The notes: a model not told the origin generated them from the sequence alone. A stretch of DNA of 64,000 nt from JBBDSH01 sp040905045 (GCA_040905045.1 JBBDSH010000099.1:1-64000), one strand, 5' to 3'; shown: positions 1-9,514, numbered from the stretch's first letter. A program made the numbers and translations.

Positions 1-326
1 TGGTTATCAGTCTTTCCCAAAACCGATTTCAGCAGGGTACGCCGCCTTCTTCAATGTCCCATACACCAGATTCAGTTATACCTCCCGATGGATCCCAACA
101 TGGCAAAATATAAAGGACATTGGCTTCTATTTGTTGCTAACATGCAACACTAAATTCCGAAAATCAATTAAAAACAATCGTGTTTGATTTTTTTCAAAGA
201 GCTAGTATAGTGCTCTGAATACGACCTTTCCGGATGTCGTGAGGATCGCCCAGGCGCCTCCACCCGGGTGCAGTCGGTGGCAGTTGTAAAAAGCACAATG
301 CATGTCGTTTACTCAGGGGGTTTATC
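1..326. other. Leader region upstream of the TonB receptor gene
   Basis: This stretch has no gene I can support. One forward frame is open from base 2 to a stop near base 186, but its translation matches no family I recognise and its start would lie outside the window. The part nearest the downstream gene is AT-rich around 150-215 and contains a plausible sigma-70 promoter. A Shine-Dalgarno-like AGGGGG lies just before the ATG at 327. Confidence 0.5.
184..211 (+). promoter_or_regulatory. Putative sigma-70 promoter of the TonB receptor gene
   Basis: A TTGATT box (184-189) and a TATAGT box (206-211) are separated by 16 bases in an AT-rich patch about 115 bases before the receptor ATG. The spacing and boxes fit a housekeeping promoter. 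This is inferred from pattern only. The leader of roughly 110 bases would be long enough for post-transcriptional control, but no known riboswitch motif is visible. Confidence 0.4.
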
Positions 327-2786
327 ATGCCAATTACATTGAATATCCGTTCCCGTTACTGGTTGCGGCCGTTGTTGATGTCGGCCGCGTTCGCGGCCGC
401 CGTGCCGGTCGGCTATGCCCAGGGCGCGCTTGAGGAAGTTCTGGTGACCGCCACGCGTCGCGGCGCCACCGATATCCAGACCACGCCCATATCCGTAACG
501 GCGCTGGACCAAAGAACACTGGATACCATGGTCATGCAGGATACATCCGACATTACTCACATGGTGCCTGCCCTGTCCAACGGTAATGCCCCGGCCTTCA
601 AATCCTTCAACCCGTCCATGCGGGGTGTCGGCAAGGACGGTATCATCCTGTATGTGGAATCCCCCGTCGGCGTCGCCGTGGATGATTTTGTGCTGCCCCA
701 TGTACAGACCCAGGCCCTGGAACCCTTCGATATCGAGTCCGTGGAAGTCCTGCGCGGTCCCCAGGGTACCCTGTTCGGCAAAAACACCACGGCCGGCGTG
801 ATCAATGTTCGTACCGTTCAGCCCAAGCTCAATGAACGTACTGTCGAGCTCAGGGGATCCTATGGCGAGGAGAATAACGCCAGCGTGAAATTCGCCGGCA
901 ACTACGGTATGGATACTCTGGCCTTCCGCGTCGCCGGCATTTATAAGCGCAGTGACGGTTTTTACGAGAACGGCAAGGTCTCCCAGAGCTTCGATCCTTT
1001 TACCTTCGCGCCGGTCACCTACGCCGGTGACGGCAGAGACCTGAACGGCGATGATGTGTTTTCCGGTCGCTTCAAGATCAAGTGGGCGCCCACGGACAAC
1101 TTCGAAGCCCGGTTCACCTACGAAATTATTCGCGATAACGGTGATTCCCCGCCGGATGTAAATCTTACACCATCAGCTGGCATATTCCCGTTACTCGGTT
1201 TCACCGGCGTTACCTCCGGCGATCCTCTGGAACAGGCCGGTGTATCCGATCGCTGCGACGTCATCTGCATTGAGAAGGGGCATCAGATTGATGTTGACGG
1301 CTTTTATCTGAATATGGACTGGCATATCGGCGCCTTTACCGTTAACTCGGTGACCGGTTACCGGGAACAGGAATCGCGGCTTGCCAACACCTACCCGGGC
1401 GAGGTGTACGCCTCGCTGTTTGACGCCACCCGCGACGACGACCGGGAGACCTTCCAGCAGGAGGTTCGATTCAGTTCCAATTTTGACGGCCCGGTGAATT
1501 TTGTCTCGGGTGTCTTTTATCAGGAAGACGACACCAACTTCTGTGTCAGCCAAGCCCTGGGCCTGATCGATTTCTTCGGCCCGGCGGCACGACCCAATGT
1601 GGCTCTGGGTGCGGCCGGCCTGCCGTTGTTGGCCACCAACACCTGGACCGATAACCCGTCAGTACTATGTAACCGGCAGGATGCCATGGCGGCGGCCATC
1701 TTCGGCGATGTGACCTGGCAGGTGACGGATACTTTCAGCCTGGGCGGCGGTGTGCGTCAGAGCTACGAGAACAAGAAATGGGCCGGCCGCGCACAGACCT
1801 TCTTCCAGTTCCTGAACGGCACCGGCTCGGCGGACGAGAACCTGATCAACACGCTGGGCGAACCGCTGGAGGCCAGCGATTTCAACCGCTTCCCGTTCGG
1901 TGTCGCCCGTCGCGAGGCGTCCTGGACCAATCCCAGCTGGCGCATTACCGTCGGTTACGAACCCAACGACGACTGGTTCTTTTGGATGACCCGTTCCCAC
2001 AGTGTCAAGAGCGGTGCCTTCAACGATCAGATCGGCACCTTTACCAGCGGTGTGCCGACACCATTGACCAACGACCGTCAGTTGGCGCCCATTGATCCGG
2101 AATTCGCCGACAGCATCGAAATCGGCGTCAAGGCGGATTTCTTCAATAACCGTATGCGCGCCAACCTGGTCTTTTTCGAGGTTGACTACGATGATGCTCA
2201 GCGCCAGGCGAACACCACATTTACTCTACCCGGCGGTGGTTCATTCCAGGAAACCAGCTTCTTCAACGCCGCACAACTTAATGTCAAAGGAGTGGAGTTT
2301 GAAGGCAGTTGGCTGGTCACGGACGGCCTGACCCTGGTCGGCAATTTCGCATATACTGATGCGAAATTCGAAAGATTCGCCATCGATACCACCTTCGACG
2401 GCAATATCGATACGGATCTCAGTGATCGACCGGTGAACCGTTCACCGGAATGGATGGGCACCGTGTCCGCCACTTATGAGCACGGGGCCGGCGAATGGGG
2501 CCGTTTGACCCATAATGTAATGTGGTCATACCAGTCCGGCACTATCTTTACCTACTCGGATCTGGGACCTCAGTTCGATGCCACCCTAAACAGCTATAAC
2601 CTGGTGAACTGGAGTACTACCTTCAACAGCAGGGACGACAGGTATTTCGTCCGGGTGTTCGGCAAGAACCTGCTGGACGAGCGCTACCGTACCGGGAATC
2701 TGGCCGTGGCCAATCTTTGGTACCAGGGCACCTATGCCGCGCCGCGCTGGTTCGGTGCGGAAGCCGGTATACGGTTCGATTTCTGA
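327..2786 (+). CDS. TonB-dependent outer-membrane receptor
   Basis: This is an 819-residue TonB-dependent receptor, a gated outer-membrane beta-barrel that imports a ligand using TonB energy. It has an N-terminal signal peptide ending near GYAQ (about residue 32) and a TonB-box-like stretch, EEVLVTATRR. The plug domain has the usual VEVLRGPQGTLFGKNTTAG signature (about residues 138-157), and the barrel ends in an aromatic-rich strand closing with phenylalanine. This branch is common in sphingomonads and marine gammaproteobacteria that degrade lipids, steroids or aromatics, where it sits beside catabolic genes. The adjoining flavoprotein and oxygenases suggest a hydrophobic substrate rather than a siderophore, but the ligand cannot be read from sequence. 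The start is supported by AGGGGG six bases upstream. Confidence 0.93.
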   Translation: MPITLNIRSRYWLRPLLMSAAFAAAVPVGYAQGALEEVLVTATRRGATDIQTTPISVTALDQRTLDTMVMQDTSDITHMVPALSNGNAPAFKSFNPSMRGVGKDGIILYVESPVGVAVDDFVLPHVQTQALEPFDIESVEVLRGPQGTLFGKNTTAGVINVRTVQPKLNERTVELRGSYGEENNASVKFAGNYGMDTLAFRVAGIYKRSDGFYENGKVSQSFDPFTFAPVTYAGDGRDLNGDDVFSGRFKIKWAPTDNFEARFTYEIIRDNGDSPPDVNLTPSAGIFPLLGFTGVTSGDPLEQAGVSDRCDVICIEKGHQIDVDGFYLNMDWHIGAFTVNSVTGYREQESRLANTYPGEVYASLFDATRDDDRETFQQEVRFSSNFDGPVNFVSGVFYQEDDTNFCVSQALGLIDFFGPAARPNVALGAAGLPLLATNTWTDNPSVLCNRQDAMAAAIFGDVTWQVTDTFSLGGGVRQSYENKKWAGRAQTFFQFLNGTGSADENLINTLGEPLEASDFNRFPFGVARREASWTNPSWRITVGYEPNDDWFFWMTRSHSVKSGAFNDQIGTFTSGVPTPLTNDRQLAPIDPEFADSIEIGVKADFFNNRMRANLVFFEVDYDDAQRQANTTFTLPGGGSFQETSFFNAAQLNVKGVEFEGSWLVTDGLTLVGNFAYTDAKFERFAIDTTFDGNIDTDLSDRPVNRSPEWMGTVSATYEHGAGEWGRLTHNVMWSYQSGTIFTYSDLGPQFDATLNSYNLVNWSTTFNSRDDRYFVRVFGKNLLDERYRTGNLAVANLWYQGTYAAPRWFGAEAGIRFDF

Positions 2787-2807
2787 GCTGAGACAGTTGC
2801 AGTCAAC

Positions 2808-2839
2808 ACAATCAGGCCGGCTAATGCCGGCCTGATTGT
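2808..2839 (+). terminator. Strong hairpin terminator after the TonB receptor gene
   Basis: A perfect 14-base-pair stem (ACAATCAGGCCGGC pairing with GCCGGCCTGATTGT) closes a TAAT loop 22 bases after the receptor stop codon. There is no long T-run after it, so it may act as a processing or stability hairpin as well as a terminator. It separates the receptor from the flavoprotein gene 18 bases further on. Confidence 0.7.
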
Positions 2840-2857
2840 CTGGGACGGTAGAATCTC

Positions 2858-4939
2858 ATGGAACTGAATCATGTCCTGAGCCCGTTCAGGATTGCCGATC
2901 TGGAATTGCGCAATCGTGTAGTGCGCACCGCCTACGGCACCAATCTGGGCCGCGGCGGTATTACCGAGGATCTGATTGCCCATCATGAAGCCCGCGCCCG
3001 CGGCGGTGTCGGCCTGTCCATTCTCGAAGCCACTGGCGTACACCCCTCCGGGCCCATGACACTGAATGCCTGGGACGATGCCGTCATTTCCGGTTACCGG
3101 GAACTGACCGGGCGTCTGCATCGCCATGGCATGGCCGTCTTCAGTCAGTTGAACCACCTGGGTATGGAGCAGGGGGCCCGGGGGGGGCGCCCCTGGTCGG
3201 CTTCGGCGTTAACCAGCCCTTCCACCGGTCTTCGCGCCGTCCCGGTTAATGAGACGCAAATCGGTGAACTCATCGCCGGCTTTGCCGCCGCCGCCCGCCG
3301 GGCCCGCGAAGGCGGCCTGGACGGCGTTGAAATCCATTGCGCCCACGGGCATCTGTTACAGCAGTTTCTGTCGTCACTGACCAATCAGCGCGAAGACGGC
3401 TGGGGCGGCGACTGGCAGGGGCGCGCGCGACTGACGCTGGAAACGGTTCGCGCCTGCCGTGAAGCGGTCGGCGGGGATTTCGTCCTCGGTATCCGCGTCG
3501 GCCCGCAGGTCATCGACAGGGGTATCGGCGTGGAGGATTGTCTCCGGTTGTTGCGGGACCTGGAGCGTGAGAATCTCGTCGACTATATCAGTGTGTCCCA
3601 CGGCAGCATTTATAACCCGGACAAGATCATCGGGGCCATGCATGAACCCGCGGGCTACGAACTGGAACACAGTGCCCGCATAACGGCTGCCGCAAGTGTT
3701 CCGACCATCGTCACAGGCCGGCTGCGTACCCTGGCGGAAGCCGAGGAGGTGCTGGAGAAGGGCATTGCCGACCTGATCGGCTTGACCCGCGCCCATATTG
3801 CCGATCCGGATCTGATCGCCAAAACCGTGGCCGGCCGCGCCAGTGAAGTGCGGCCCTGTATCGGCTGCAACCAGGGCTGCGTCGGCGGGCTGGCGAAAGG
3901 CCGCCTGGCCTGTACCGTGAATGCGGAGGCAGGCCACGAAACCGAATCAATGGAATCAATGGGGTCAGTGTCGTTTGTTCCTGCGACAAACCATGCGATC
4001 TCAGGGCAGCGGGAAACAATGGGGTCAGAGTCCTTTGATCCTGCAATGAGTCATGCGATCTCAAACCAGTGGGGATCAAAGGACTCTGACCCCATTGTTT
4101 CCATTGTTCCCCGCCACGTGGTTGTCGTCGGCGGCGGTCCGGCCGGTATGGAAGCGGCTCGGGTGGCCGCCGTACGCGGGCATTGCGTGACTCTGCTGGA
4201 AGCCGGTCCCGTCCTCGGCGGTGCCCTGCAGGCCGCGCGCAGGGCGCCGCACCATGAGGCCATCGGCGATATCGCCGACTGGCTGCAACAGGAGTTGCAG
4301 CGGCTACAGGTAAACATACGATTTGATTGTCGTGCTGATGTCGAGGTGATTGCGGAACTGAAACCCGATCATGTCATACTTGCCTGCGGCGCCGCCGAAG
4401 GGTCGATACAGCAGAGCCATCAGCCGGGGCTTTTATTGTCAGGTAACAAGACCGTTGAACTTGTCCCGGTGAGGCGGTTGCTATCGGACGAGATGGATAT
4501 GACAGGTATAGAGAATGCCGTGGTGCTGGATGAAACGGGAGGCTATGAAGCCATTGCCGCGGCGGAATGGTTGGTGGAACGGAATGTGAATGTCGTCTGG
4601 GCTACCGGTTACAGAGCATTCGCGCCGCGCATGGAAACGGCCCTGGTCAGCCGGCCGGCCCTGGGCCGCCTGCGAGAGGCCGGGATGCATTTGTTCACAC
4701 GGGCCGCGTTACTGGCGGTCAACGATTCGAATTGTACGCTGGGCTGGCTGGACGGCGCCGCTAGTTGGCAACAGCCCGTGGACCTGATTGTGGCGGCGGT
4801 GCCGGGTCTGCCGGCCGATTCCCTTGCCGCAACCCTGAGGGGCGCGGGTTTTGAAGTCAGTGTCGCGGGGGACGCCCGCCGGCCCGGCGATTTGCAGGCG
4901 GCTATTCGGGACGGCTATCACGCCGGGTTGGCGGTTTAA
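2858..4939 (+). CDS. NADH:flavin oxidoreductase / 2,4-dienoyl-CoA reductase-like flavoprotein
   Basis: This 693-residue protein has the FadH/trimethylamine-dehydrogenase layout: an Old Yellow Enzyme FMN barrel (residues 1 to about 330), a 4Fe-4S cluster motif CIGCNQGC plus a later cysteine (about 333-350), and a C-terminal FAD/NAD(P)-binding half starting at VVVVGGGPAGMEAARV (about 422). The family reduces C=C bonds of enoyl-CoA or cyclic enone substrates using NAD(P)H. The true substrate is unknown. Roughly 53 residues between the Fe-S cluster and the FAD domain are unlike family members. They are encoded by a palindromic repeat that keeps the reading frame (3949-4108). Without them the length would be about 640 residues, nearer E. 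coli FadH. The protein is probably still functional because the insertion falls in a domain linker. Confidence 0.88.
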   Translation: MELNHVLSPFRIADLELRNRVVRTAYGTNLGRGGITEDLIAHHEARARGGVGLSILEATGVHPSGPMTLNAWDDAVISGYRELTGRLHRHGMAVFSQLNHLGMEQGARGGRPWSASALTSPSTGLRAVPVNETQIGELIAGFAAAARRAREGGLDGVEIHCAHGHLLQQFLSSLTNQREDGWGGDWQGRARLTLETVRACREAVGGDFVLGIRVGPQVIDRGIGVEDCLRLLRDLERENLVDYISVSHGSIYNPDKIIGAMHEPAGYELEHSARITAAASVPTIVTGRLRTLAEAEEVLEKGIADLIGLTRAHIADPDLIAKTVAGRASEVRPCIGCNQGCVGGLAKGRLACTVNAEAGHETESMESMGSVSFVPATNHAISGQRETMGSESFDPAMSHAISNQWGSKDSDPIVSIVPRHVVVVGGGPAGMEAARVAAVRGHCVTLLEAGPVLGGALQAARRAPHHEAIGDIADWLQQELQRLQVNIRFDCRADVEVIAELKPDHVILACGAAEGSIQQSHQPGLLLSGNKTVELVPVRRLLSDEMDMTGIENAVVLDETGGYEAIAAAEWLVERNVNVVWATGYRAFAPRMETALVSRPALGRLREAGMHLFTRAALLAVNDSNCTLGWLDGAASWQQPVDLIVAAVPGLPADSLAATLRGAGFEVSVAGDARRPGDLQAAIRDGYHAGLAV
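3949..4108 (+). repeat. Palindromic GGGGTCAGAGTC repeat inserted inside a coding region
   Basis: Two perfect 30-base arms (4012-4041 and 4073-4102) surround a 31-base loop. The arms contain GGGGTCAGAGTCC on one strand and its complement on the other. A degenerate direct copy of the left half of the unit lies just upstream (about 3955-4007), repeating CAATGGGGTCAG, CCTGCGA/CCTGCAA and CATGCGATCTCA. Elements with this core are common as intergenic REP-like palindromes in gammaproteobacteria. Here the element is in frame with no stop codon, adding residues such as ESMGSVSFVPATNHAISGQ to the protein. Confidence 0.85.
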
Positions 4940-4942
4940 AAA

Positions 4943-4974
4943 AATCATTCGTTCAATTATTACGGTGAATGATT
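4943..4974 (-). terminator. Intrinsic terminator of the Rieske oxygenase operon
   Basis: Read on the minus strand, the stem AATCATTC pairs with GAATGATT across a 16-base loop and runs straight into a T-tract (about seven T). It starts two bases after the stop of the downstream Rieske gene and lies between convergent genes. The stem is AT-rich, so efficiency may be modest. Confidence 0.6.
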
Positions 4975-4975
4975 A

Positions 4976-6367
4976 TCACAACTCGCCGTTAATATATTTT
5001 TCCAGCGTGCGGTGAAAGTGGCGGATTCGGATCTCCTGGTAGTTGGCCAGATGGACCATGCCGCTCGCGGATGACCGCAGTCCCGTCTGCATGTGGGGCA
5101 GGTTGTTCATGTCCTGATCGATCACCGGTCCCAGTATCGGCAGTTCTTTCGCATTGGACCAGGGTTCATCGTCTTGCAGCCGGCGTACCGGTGCCGGGTC
5201 GGGACGGGGTTCGCCCTCGGGAACGCGTTTCAGCAACATCACTTCCATAATGCAGCTATTGACGTTCATGCCGTCCGGACGCCAGCGATAGATGATGTTG
5301 GGGGCGAAACCGGCCCATGGAGAGAAATTGGGAAACACGTTGTAGACCATGGCATCCAGCACTTCGGCATCCGTCGATGCATCGTGATCGCGTTTGAATG
5401 CCCGTGAAAAAGTTTTCCGGTTGAGTTCGCCCAGTGCCTGCCGCGCGGTGAGCGGTTCATTATCATCCAGCATACCGGGGCGGGTGGACTCCCGGCCCCA
5501 CATGGCAAGCATGCCCTCCCATATGTCTCCTGCCCCGATGCCCTTCCCGGACAGGTGAGGGCTGGTGACGCCGAATGCCATCAGGTTGCGATTCACATGA
5601 TCACCGTAAATATCGTAGCGGGAATTCGCATCGGCGGCGAAGGGCAGTATCTGCGGGTGGGTGGCCAGCACGTGATAGGATTCCATGAAGGCTTCCATGG
5701 CGATCTTCCAGTTGGCATTGATACGCCGGGCCACATGAGCATGCTTGAAACAGTTTTCCGGTTCCCAGCGCCGGAAATGTTCCGGTAGCACTTCCAGATA
5801 ATCCTGCAGGGGCGGCGCATTACCGTCCCAGTTGATGAAGACAAAACCGCCCCAGGTATCCAGTCGTACTTCCGGCAGAATCAGATCATTGTCCTCAAGG
5901 TGAGCGAAGTCCCAGCGGCAGGGCACACTGCTGATCGTTCCCTCCAGGGTCCAGGTGAAACCGTGAAAGGGACAGCGTAGATTTTTGACATTGCATTTTT
6001 CCGTAACCAGTTTCCGGCCGCGGTGCAGGCAGGAATTCCAGTAGGCTCGCAATGCGCCATGGTTGTCGCGCAGAATGATTACGGAGCGGCCGACATTTTC
6101 GTAAACCAACGTATCGCCGGGATGCATGACATCTTCTTCACGGCACGCCATCTGCCAGACGCGCGGCCACATGCGTTCCACTTCCAGGCGGAAAAACTCC
6201 TCCGACAGATAATGATCCGCGGGGATCGGGTCCGAACCCAGATAACGGTACTGTTCTTCCTGCAATGAGTGGGGCGGCGTGCGGCTGTCGTGATCCAGCA
6301 GGTAACCGTAATCCGGTCCTTCGCTTCGCGCGGTACCGGAATCGGGGTCAGCGTATTCCCGCTTCAT
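4976..6367 (-). CDS. Rieske aromatic-ring-hydroxylating oxygenase, alpha subunit
   Basis: This 463-residue protein is a Rieske non-heme iron oxygenase large subunit. The [2Fe-2S] site is C113-x-H115 with C132-x2-H135. The mononuclear iron site is visible as ESYHVLATH, with H233 and H238. Such enzymes use ferredoxin-delivered electrons and O2 to hydroxylate aromatic rings or steroid-like substrates, or to demethylate them. A glutamate (E230) stands where many family members carry the bridging aspartate. The gene overlaps the preceding Rieske gene by 4 bases (ATGA), implying translational coupling. No beta-subunit gene is nearby, so the enzyme would be an alpha-only oligomer or pair with its neighbour. 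A Rieske ferredoxin gene lies 3.6 kb away and a plant-type ferredoxin/reductase pair lies near 38-42 kb. Confidence 0.88.
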   Translation of the reverse strand: MKREYADPDSGTARSEGPDYGYLLDHDSRTPPHSLQEEQYRYLGSDPIPADHYLSEEFFRLEVERMWPRVWQMACREEDVMHPGDTLVYENVGRSVIILRDNHGALRAYWNSCLHRGRKLVTEKCNVKNLRCPFHGFTWTLEGTISSVPCRWDFAHLEDNDLILPEVRLDTWGGFVFINWDGNAPPLQDYLEVLPEHFRRWEPENCFKHAHVARRINANWKIAMEAFMESYHVLATHPQILPFAADANSRYDIYGDHVNRNLMAFGVTSPHLSGKGIGAGDIWEGMLAMWGRESTRPGMLDDNEPLTARQALGELNRKTFSRAFKRDHDASTDAEVLDAMVYNVFPNFSPWAGFAPNIIYRWRPDGMNVNSCIMEVMLLKRVPEGEPRPDPAPVRRLQDDEPWSNAKELPILGPVIDQDMNNLPHMQTGLRSSASGMVHLANYQEIRIRHFHRTLEKYINGEL

Positions 6368-7593
6368 GTCGCGGTCACCTCTGTGTCCGGATCGATCAGC
6401 CAGGGATCCAGTACCGGTTTCATACGCAGATGCTCCGGTATTTTTTCGACGCCAATGCGTCGATCCATCTGTTCATGCCAGAAATAGATACGTCTTTCCT
6501 GATAGGACAGATACATGCCCTGAAATCCCGCCGACTCCACGGATTCCTGAATGCGCGGAGCAAACTGGGTGTCTTCTTCCAGTATGCGGGCGAAGTTATC
6601 GATTCGGGTCGGCCAGAGTTCGTGGCCAAGGGACTCTTCCGGCCCGAACCAGTGTACGTCCACGGTCATTCTGCGGGATCCGTTGGGCCAGAATGTCAGA
6701 AACGGAATGCCGGTTGCCGATGGCGGCGTGATCAGGTTCGGGAATAAGTTATAGGAGACATTCTGTTCGGAAAAAACGGTTTCCGCAGTTTTGATAACCG
6801 GCATGCCTTCCGCGCCGGGATCTTTCCAGTCGTTGCTGCGATGGGGCGTGGCCATAATGGAATTACCGTTGTTATAAAGAATTACCCGCGTACCGCGGGA
6901 GTCGAGAAACCGATCCACGGTTTGCTGATGTATGGATTTGAGATGATAGGTTTCCAGGAAGGCGTCAAACAGGATCTTTACATTACAGTCGATGTCGAAA
7001 CTGTCACTGTGAATATGACGGAGTTTGTCTGCCTGCAGATTCTCCCAGTGAGCAGGCATCGGCTTCATCGCCTCGAGTAGCGGTTCAGCATTCGGGTTTT
7101 CATTGATGAACACCCAGTTGCCGTACATTTCACAACGCACTTCCCTGAGACCGCGGCAGTTAATGTCCATTTCCGGGAAGTCGCGCATTTCCCGGACCGC
7201 GCGGAGTTTGCCGGTCAGGTCATAGGTCCAGCCATGATAACGGCAATACAATCCTTTTGTCTCGCCCTGATTGTCTTCTATCAACGGCGCGCCGCGATGC
7301 CGGCAGGTATTATAAAAGGCGCGTATACGGTCGTCGTTGCCGCGAACGATGATGATGGGGGATGCGGTTTTGGTCCAGAGACGATAGCTGCCGGCTCGCG
7401 GTAATTCATCCGCGTGCAGAGCGTACAGCCAGGCGTTTTTCCATAAGTAACGATCCTCGAGAGAAAGGAATTCAGGATCAATGTAACGGCCGCCCGATAT
7501 TTCCGGCAGTTCCGGAAAACCTTCGGGCGGAGTCTTGCGTTCCTTTTCCCATCGCATTCCCGATACTATCTGTTCTTCGACTGCCGGTTGCAT
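6364..7593 (-). CDS. Second Rieske oxygenase, alpha subunit
   Basis: This 409-residue Rieske oxygenase large subunit is the first gene of a two-gene minus-strand operon. Its [2Fe-2S] ligands are C97-x-H99 and C117-x2-H120, and its iron-site histidines lie in AFLETYHLKSIH (H217, H222). It is clearly diverged from its neighbour: about 50 residues shorter, with a different N-terminus. The pair is therefore not a recent duplication. Both keep complete metal sites, so both are likely catalytic. GGAGGAG three bases before the ATG supports the start. The upstream 241 bases hold the likely promoter, but I see no clear operator. The substrate is unknown; the adjacent acyl-CoA synthetase suggests an acid that is CoA-activated before or after oxygenation. 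Confidence 0.87.
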   Translation of the reverse strand: MQPAVEEQIVSGMRWEKERKTPPEGFPELPEISGGRYIDPEFLSLEDRYLWKNAWLYALHADELPRAGSYRLWTKTASPIIIVRGNDDRIRAFYNTCRHRGAPLIEDNQGETKGLYCRYHGWTYDLTGKLRAVREMRDFPEMDINCRGLREVRCEMYGNWVFINENPNAEPLLEAMKPMPAHWENLQADKLRHIHSDSFDIDCNVKILFDAFLETYHLKSIHQQTVDRFLDSRGTRVILYNNGNSIMATPHRSNDWKDPGAEGMPVIKTAETVFSEQNVSYNLFPNLITPPSATGIPFLTFWPNGSRRMTVDVHWFGPEESLGHELWPTRIDNFARILEEDTQFAPRIQESVESAGFQGMYLSYQERRIYFWHEQMDRRIGVEKIPEHLRMKPVLDPWLIDPDTEVTAT

Positions 7594-7834
7594 AATCTCC
7601 TCCCACTATGATGTGGCTGAATAAAATATTTAATGCAGAATACGGGGATATTATGCTGCGGGAGCAGGCGGCAGTCGTTGATCTACATCAACAGCAAAAG
7701 ACGAAAGCGGAAAGGTTTGCGTTATGCAGACAGTGATATTGAAAGATTGAGGACGAACAAGAACACAGCAAGCACACCATGATCTTGCTGCAGTTTGGTG
7801 TTATGCCGATATCAAAAGGACCGGCCTTTTATGG

Positions 7835-9508
7835 TCAGGCCTGCGCCTGTTGATCTCCGCTTTCCAGTTCTTCCAGCATCTGTTCCTGGAGTTTGAATTT
7901 CTGGATCTTGGTCGAGGACATGGGCCACTCTTCCACATAACGAACGTAACGCGGTACCTTGAAGCTGGCGATACGTTCACGGCAGAATTCGATCAACTCT
8001 TCCGCCCCGGCGTTGGCGCCTTCCTTTAGTTCAATAAAGGCGGCAGCCACCTCTTGTAGTCTAGGATCCGGAACGCCCACCACCTGTGCCAGTTTCACCG
8101 CCTCGTGTTCCTGCAGGCAGGATTCGATCTCCGCCGCGGCGACGTTTTCCCCACCCACCTTGAGCATGTCCTTGAGGCGGCCGTGAAACAGCAACTGGCC
8201 GTCTTCCCGCACCGAGCAGAGATCGCCTGAGTGGAACCAGCTCTCCTCGTCCAGCGCTTCGGCGGTTTTCTCCGGCGATTTGTAATATTCGGTAAAAATA
8301 TTGTAACCGCGGATCCAGCATTCGCCGATCTCGCCGGAGGCCGCTTCCTCGCCGGTTTCGGGATTGACGATGCGCACTTCCTGGCCGGGCATGGGCGTGC
8401 CCAGACGTTTGAAACGTTGTTCATGGGTATCCGTCAGGCAACTGGTGGTGACCGGACCGGCGGCTTCCGTCATGCCGAAGGTGCCGACGAAAATGGTATC
8501 GGGCATGGCCTTCTCCATGGTTTCACCGACGAAATCCGGCTGTACACCGAAATTGGCGTTCCAGACACGGATACGAGACAGATCGCGATCCTTGAAATCC
8601 GGATGACTGATGAGATCCGACATGATGGCCCAGAAACTGGGGTAGGTGGCGGTGACTTTTTCCTCTTCCAGCATGCGCAGGGCTTCGCCGGCCTCGAAGT
8701 GGGTCGTGGTCACGAACGTGCCGTACACGGACATGATGGTGACCATGGGCAGGATGGCGGCGATATGGAACATGGGCAGCGGTGACCAGAAACTGTCTTC
8801 GTGTCCCAGTTCATAACGCCTTGCCATGACCTGGCTGTTGCGGACCATGGATTCGTGACTGATCATGCAGCCCTTGGGATGAGACGTGGTTCCGGAGGTA
8901 TACAGAATCAGCGCCGTGTTACCGAGCCGGGTCTGCAGGCGCAGGTTGTGAATCTCTTCTTCGTCTATGTTGTCGGCGAAGGTGTCGAGCCGGGCTTCGG
9001 TCAGCATGCCGGGGATCTGTGTCTTGCCGTAGATGATGATGTTGCGGAGCTTCGGGGCTGCGTCCAGTTGCAGATGATAGGGATCCTTTTGTGTTTCCAG
9101 ATCCGGGAATGCCGGCTTGATCCGCTCGACGAAATTCACCGCGTCGTCAAATTCATCCGTGGTGATTAATGTCACCAGGTCGGCGTTTTCGGTCACGTAG
9201 GCGATCTCCGATGCCCGGTAGCGGGCGTTGATCGGTACGGTGACTGCGCCCAGTGTGGCGACTGCGAACAGGGTTTCAATGAAATTCATGCAGGTGGGCA
9301 ACAACACACCGACGTGATCGCCGGGCTTGATACCCAGGCCGCGCAGGGAACGTGCACGGTGCAGGACACGTTCGGTTAATTGTGCGTACGTGACACGCTC
9401 ATGGGGCATGACCACCGCATCGATATCGGGACGTTTATCGGCGGCCAGCAGTAACAGGTCGCCCAAAGTGGTGGTGAGAATACGTTCCCCGGCCAGCGTG
9501 TTACCCAT
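7835..9508 (-). CDS. AMP-forming acyl-CoA synthetase
   Basis: This 557-residue adenylate-forming enzyme activates a carboxylic acid to its acyl-CoA via an acyl-AMP intermediate. The phosphate-binding motif YTSGTTSHPKG lies at about residues 203-213. The hinge/adenylation motif region contains WFHSGDLCSVREDGQL, and the catalytic C-terminal lysine is in TKIQK (about K537). The length and C-terminal domain fit the medium/long-chain and aryl-acid CoA ligase group. It follows the ABM-fold gene by only 6 bases on the same strand and is probably co-transcribed with it. Neighbouring Rieske oxygenases and acyl-CoA dehydrogenases make it a plausible entry enzyme for the catabolic route. The acid itself cannot be predicted. 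Confidence 0.9.
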   Translation of the reverse strand: MGNTLAGERILTTTLGDLLLLAADKRPDIDAVVMPHERVTYAQLTERVLHRARSLRGLGIKPGDHVGVLLPTCMNFIETLFAVATLGAVTVPINARYRASEIAYVTENADLVTLITTDEFDDAVNFVERIKPAFPDLETQKDPYHLQLDAAPKLRNIIIYGKTQIPGMLTEARLDTFADNIDEEEIHNLRLQTRLGNTALILYTSGTTSHPKGCMISHESMVRNSQVMARRYELGHEDSFWSPLPMFHIAAILPMVTIMSVYGTFVTTTHFEAGEALRMLEEEKVTATYPSFWAIMSDLISHPDFKDRDLSRIRVWNANFGVQPDFVGETMEKAMPDTIFVGTFGMTEAAGPVTTSCLTDTHEQRFKRLGTPMPGQEVRIVNPETGEEAASGEIGECWIRGYNIFTEYYKSPEKTAEALDEESWFHSGDLCSVREDGQLLFHGRLKDMLKVGGENVAAAEIESCLQEHEAVKLAQVVGVPDPRLQEVAAAFIELKEGANAGAEELIEFCRERIASFKVPRYVRYVEEWPMSSTKIQKFKLQEQMLEELESGDQQAQA

Positions 9509-9514
9509 GACGGC

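Noticed and set aside
1..186. Plus-strand open frame from the window edge
   Set aside because: No recognisable protein motif, and two forward frames are open, so chance is likely.
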